Assembly: GCA_945266285.1 (NCBI GenBank)
Contig: CALYOP010000002.1
Span: forward strand, 307,886-371,885
Direction: 5' to 3'
DNA: 64,000 nucleotides
DNA from: an uncultured Commensalibacter sp.
GTDB lineage: Bacteria > Pseudomonadota > Alphaproteobacteria > Acetobacterales > Acetobacteraceae
The translations under genes were made by a program, and so were the position numbers. The notes under the pieces were generated by a model, which was not told where the DNA came from, made no database searches, and was given only the letters and a program-made list of their open reading frames with translations. Shown here in pieces: positions 63,419 to 64,000 of the stretch. The number at the start of each line of letters is the position of its first letter. Positions within the stretch are counted from its first letter, which is position 1.

Positions 63419-63797
63419 AAAATGACCTATAACTGCATTGCCTCTAATACGATTTTAGGGTTATCTAATTTTATAAATTTATTGCCTATATAATCTTTTT
63501 TTAACTGAAGAAAGTTTTTTTGTAGTTTTAAAGTCCTCATCTAAATCTTTAGTTAAGTTTTTTTGACCATTATATTAGCATAACAAAATTCAGAATAAAC
63601 TGTTATCTTAACCGACTAACATTACACCATACCTATATGAAAATCCAGCATTTCACATAATAATGTAATTTAAAAAAAACATTATATTCAACTTTATAAA
63701 CGTATTCTGATGGAAAAAAGAAGCAATTATCAAAAATTGGATATTATTAGATGAATCCAAATACGGTCATTTATCAAATAAAGAAGTTAAATCTTTC
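63419..63797. other. AT-rich intergenic region
   Basis: About 380 bases with no credible gene, tRNA or recognisable ncRNA. It is rich in T and A runs. Part of an apparent plus-strand frame near 63713-63850 lacks a start codon and mirrors the minus-strand gene fragment at the right edge, so it is treated as a shadow. Confidence 0.4.
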
Positions 63798-64000
63798 TTA
63801 TTTAAAGAATGGTTTGATGGCTGGATAAAGGTATCCGTTATTAATTGTTAAAAAGCCAACAATATTTTGTTTTATAAATAAACGAATGCGTCTGCGGAAA
63901 AGATAGATATGCAGATCGGTTTTTAAAAAAGAAACAGCTATTTGACTGAGGGGGTTTGTTTGTAAGGAATCGGGGATTGGTATTAGATTTTTATTTATTT
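63798..64000 (-). CDS. C-terminal fragment of an unknown gene entering from the right edge
   Basis: The minus strand stays open for 67 codons from the right edge to a TAA at 63798-63800. The sense sequence contains PIPDSLQTNPLSQIAVSFL, DLHIYLFRRRIRLFIKQN and YLYPAIKPFFK, a protein-like composition with codons such as CGC and GAT. No start is in view and no family is recognised. Confidence 0.4.
   Translation of the reverse strand, partial: INKNLIPIPDSLQTNPLSQIAVSFLKTDLHIYLFRRRIRLFIKQNIVGFLTINNGYLYPAIKPFFK

Noticed and set aside
63713..63850. Plus-strand frame of about 45 codons near the right edge
   Set aside because: No start codon, and it is codon-aligned with the antisense minus-strand frame that stays open for 67 codons to the window end, so it looks like its shadow.
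1..64000. Prophage, insertion sequences, CRISPR arrays, secretion or defence islands
   Set aside because: No transposase, integrase, cas, phage structural or restriction genes, no repeat-spacer arrays and no terminal-repeat pairs with target duplication were seen.

Overview
The window is an AT-rich, gene-dense stretch of bacterial chromosome. It has a complete hopanoid core cluster, a CDP/ACP-type sphingolipid gene set, fab genes and one tRNA-Pro(CGG), and no visible mobile element, rRNA or CRISPR array. Family content (HpnA-G, HpnL, SYLF, SH3/COG3807, LapA, LptFG, short MTHFR-like protein) points to an alphaproteobacterium of the Acetobacteraceae. The low GC judged by eye and the L-arabinose genes fit an insect-associated acetic acid bacterium such as Commensalibacter; this genus-level guess is inference.

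Layout. 1-5,700: edge fragment of a DUF2939-type gene, a His-rich SH3 envelope protein, pyruvate kinase, a hybrid histidine kinase, and prephenate dehydrogenase. 5,700-15,130: hopanoid block, with hpnL divergent from hpnA-B-C-D-E-shc-hpnG. 15,200-25,700: CoA-acylating aldehyde dehydrogenase, tRNA-Pro, LOG protein, MFS carrier, M20 peptidase, MTHFR-like protein, lytic transglycosylase, folD, DAACS carrier, Nudix hydrolase, secB. 25,900-27,900: lapA, pyrF, trpF and a small unknown gene. 28,100-36,500: SDR, araC and a divergent araBAED operon with E. coli-like AraC sites, followed by a frameshifted acetoin-reductase-like SDR pseudogene. 36,500-42,500: copA/copZ, a beta-propeller protein resembling the N-terminal domain of plant GINT1, an ABM-domain protein, suhB-like and SYLF genes. 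42,500-49,600: mltG, fabF, acpP, fabG, fabD and upstream co-directional genes. 49,900-53,000: ferritin-like protein, HIBCH-like protein, bioB. 53,100-63,400: lipid block, with an operon of metallophosphoesterase-lptF-lptG-fatty acid hydroxylase-nucleotidyltransferase, a lipid kinase coupled to a Tam41-like nucleotidyltransferase, and FAAL-ACP-serine palmitoyltransferase. The right edge carries the C-terminus of an unknown minus-strand gene.

The main theme is envelope lipids: hopanoids from squalene, fatty acids from the fab genes, sphingoid bases from FAAL/ACP/SPT, and candidate modification and transport steps (hydroxylase, lipid kinase, Tam41-like enzyme, LptFG). The two most interesting signals are (1) the 53.1-63.4 kb block, which looks like a sphingolipid synthesis, headgroup and export locus, and (2) the araC-araB intergenic region, which keeps paired AraC half-sites at E. 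coli-like 21-bp spacing, suggesting that the arabinose module moved together with its operator.
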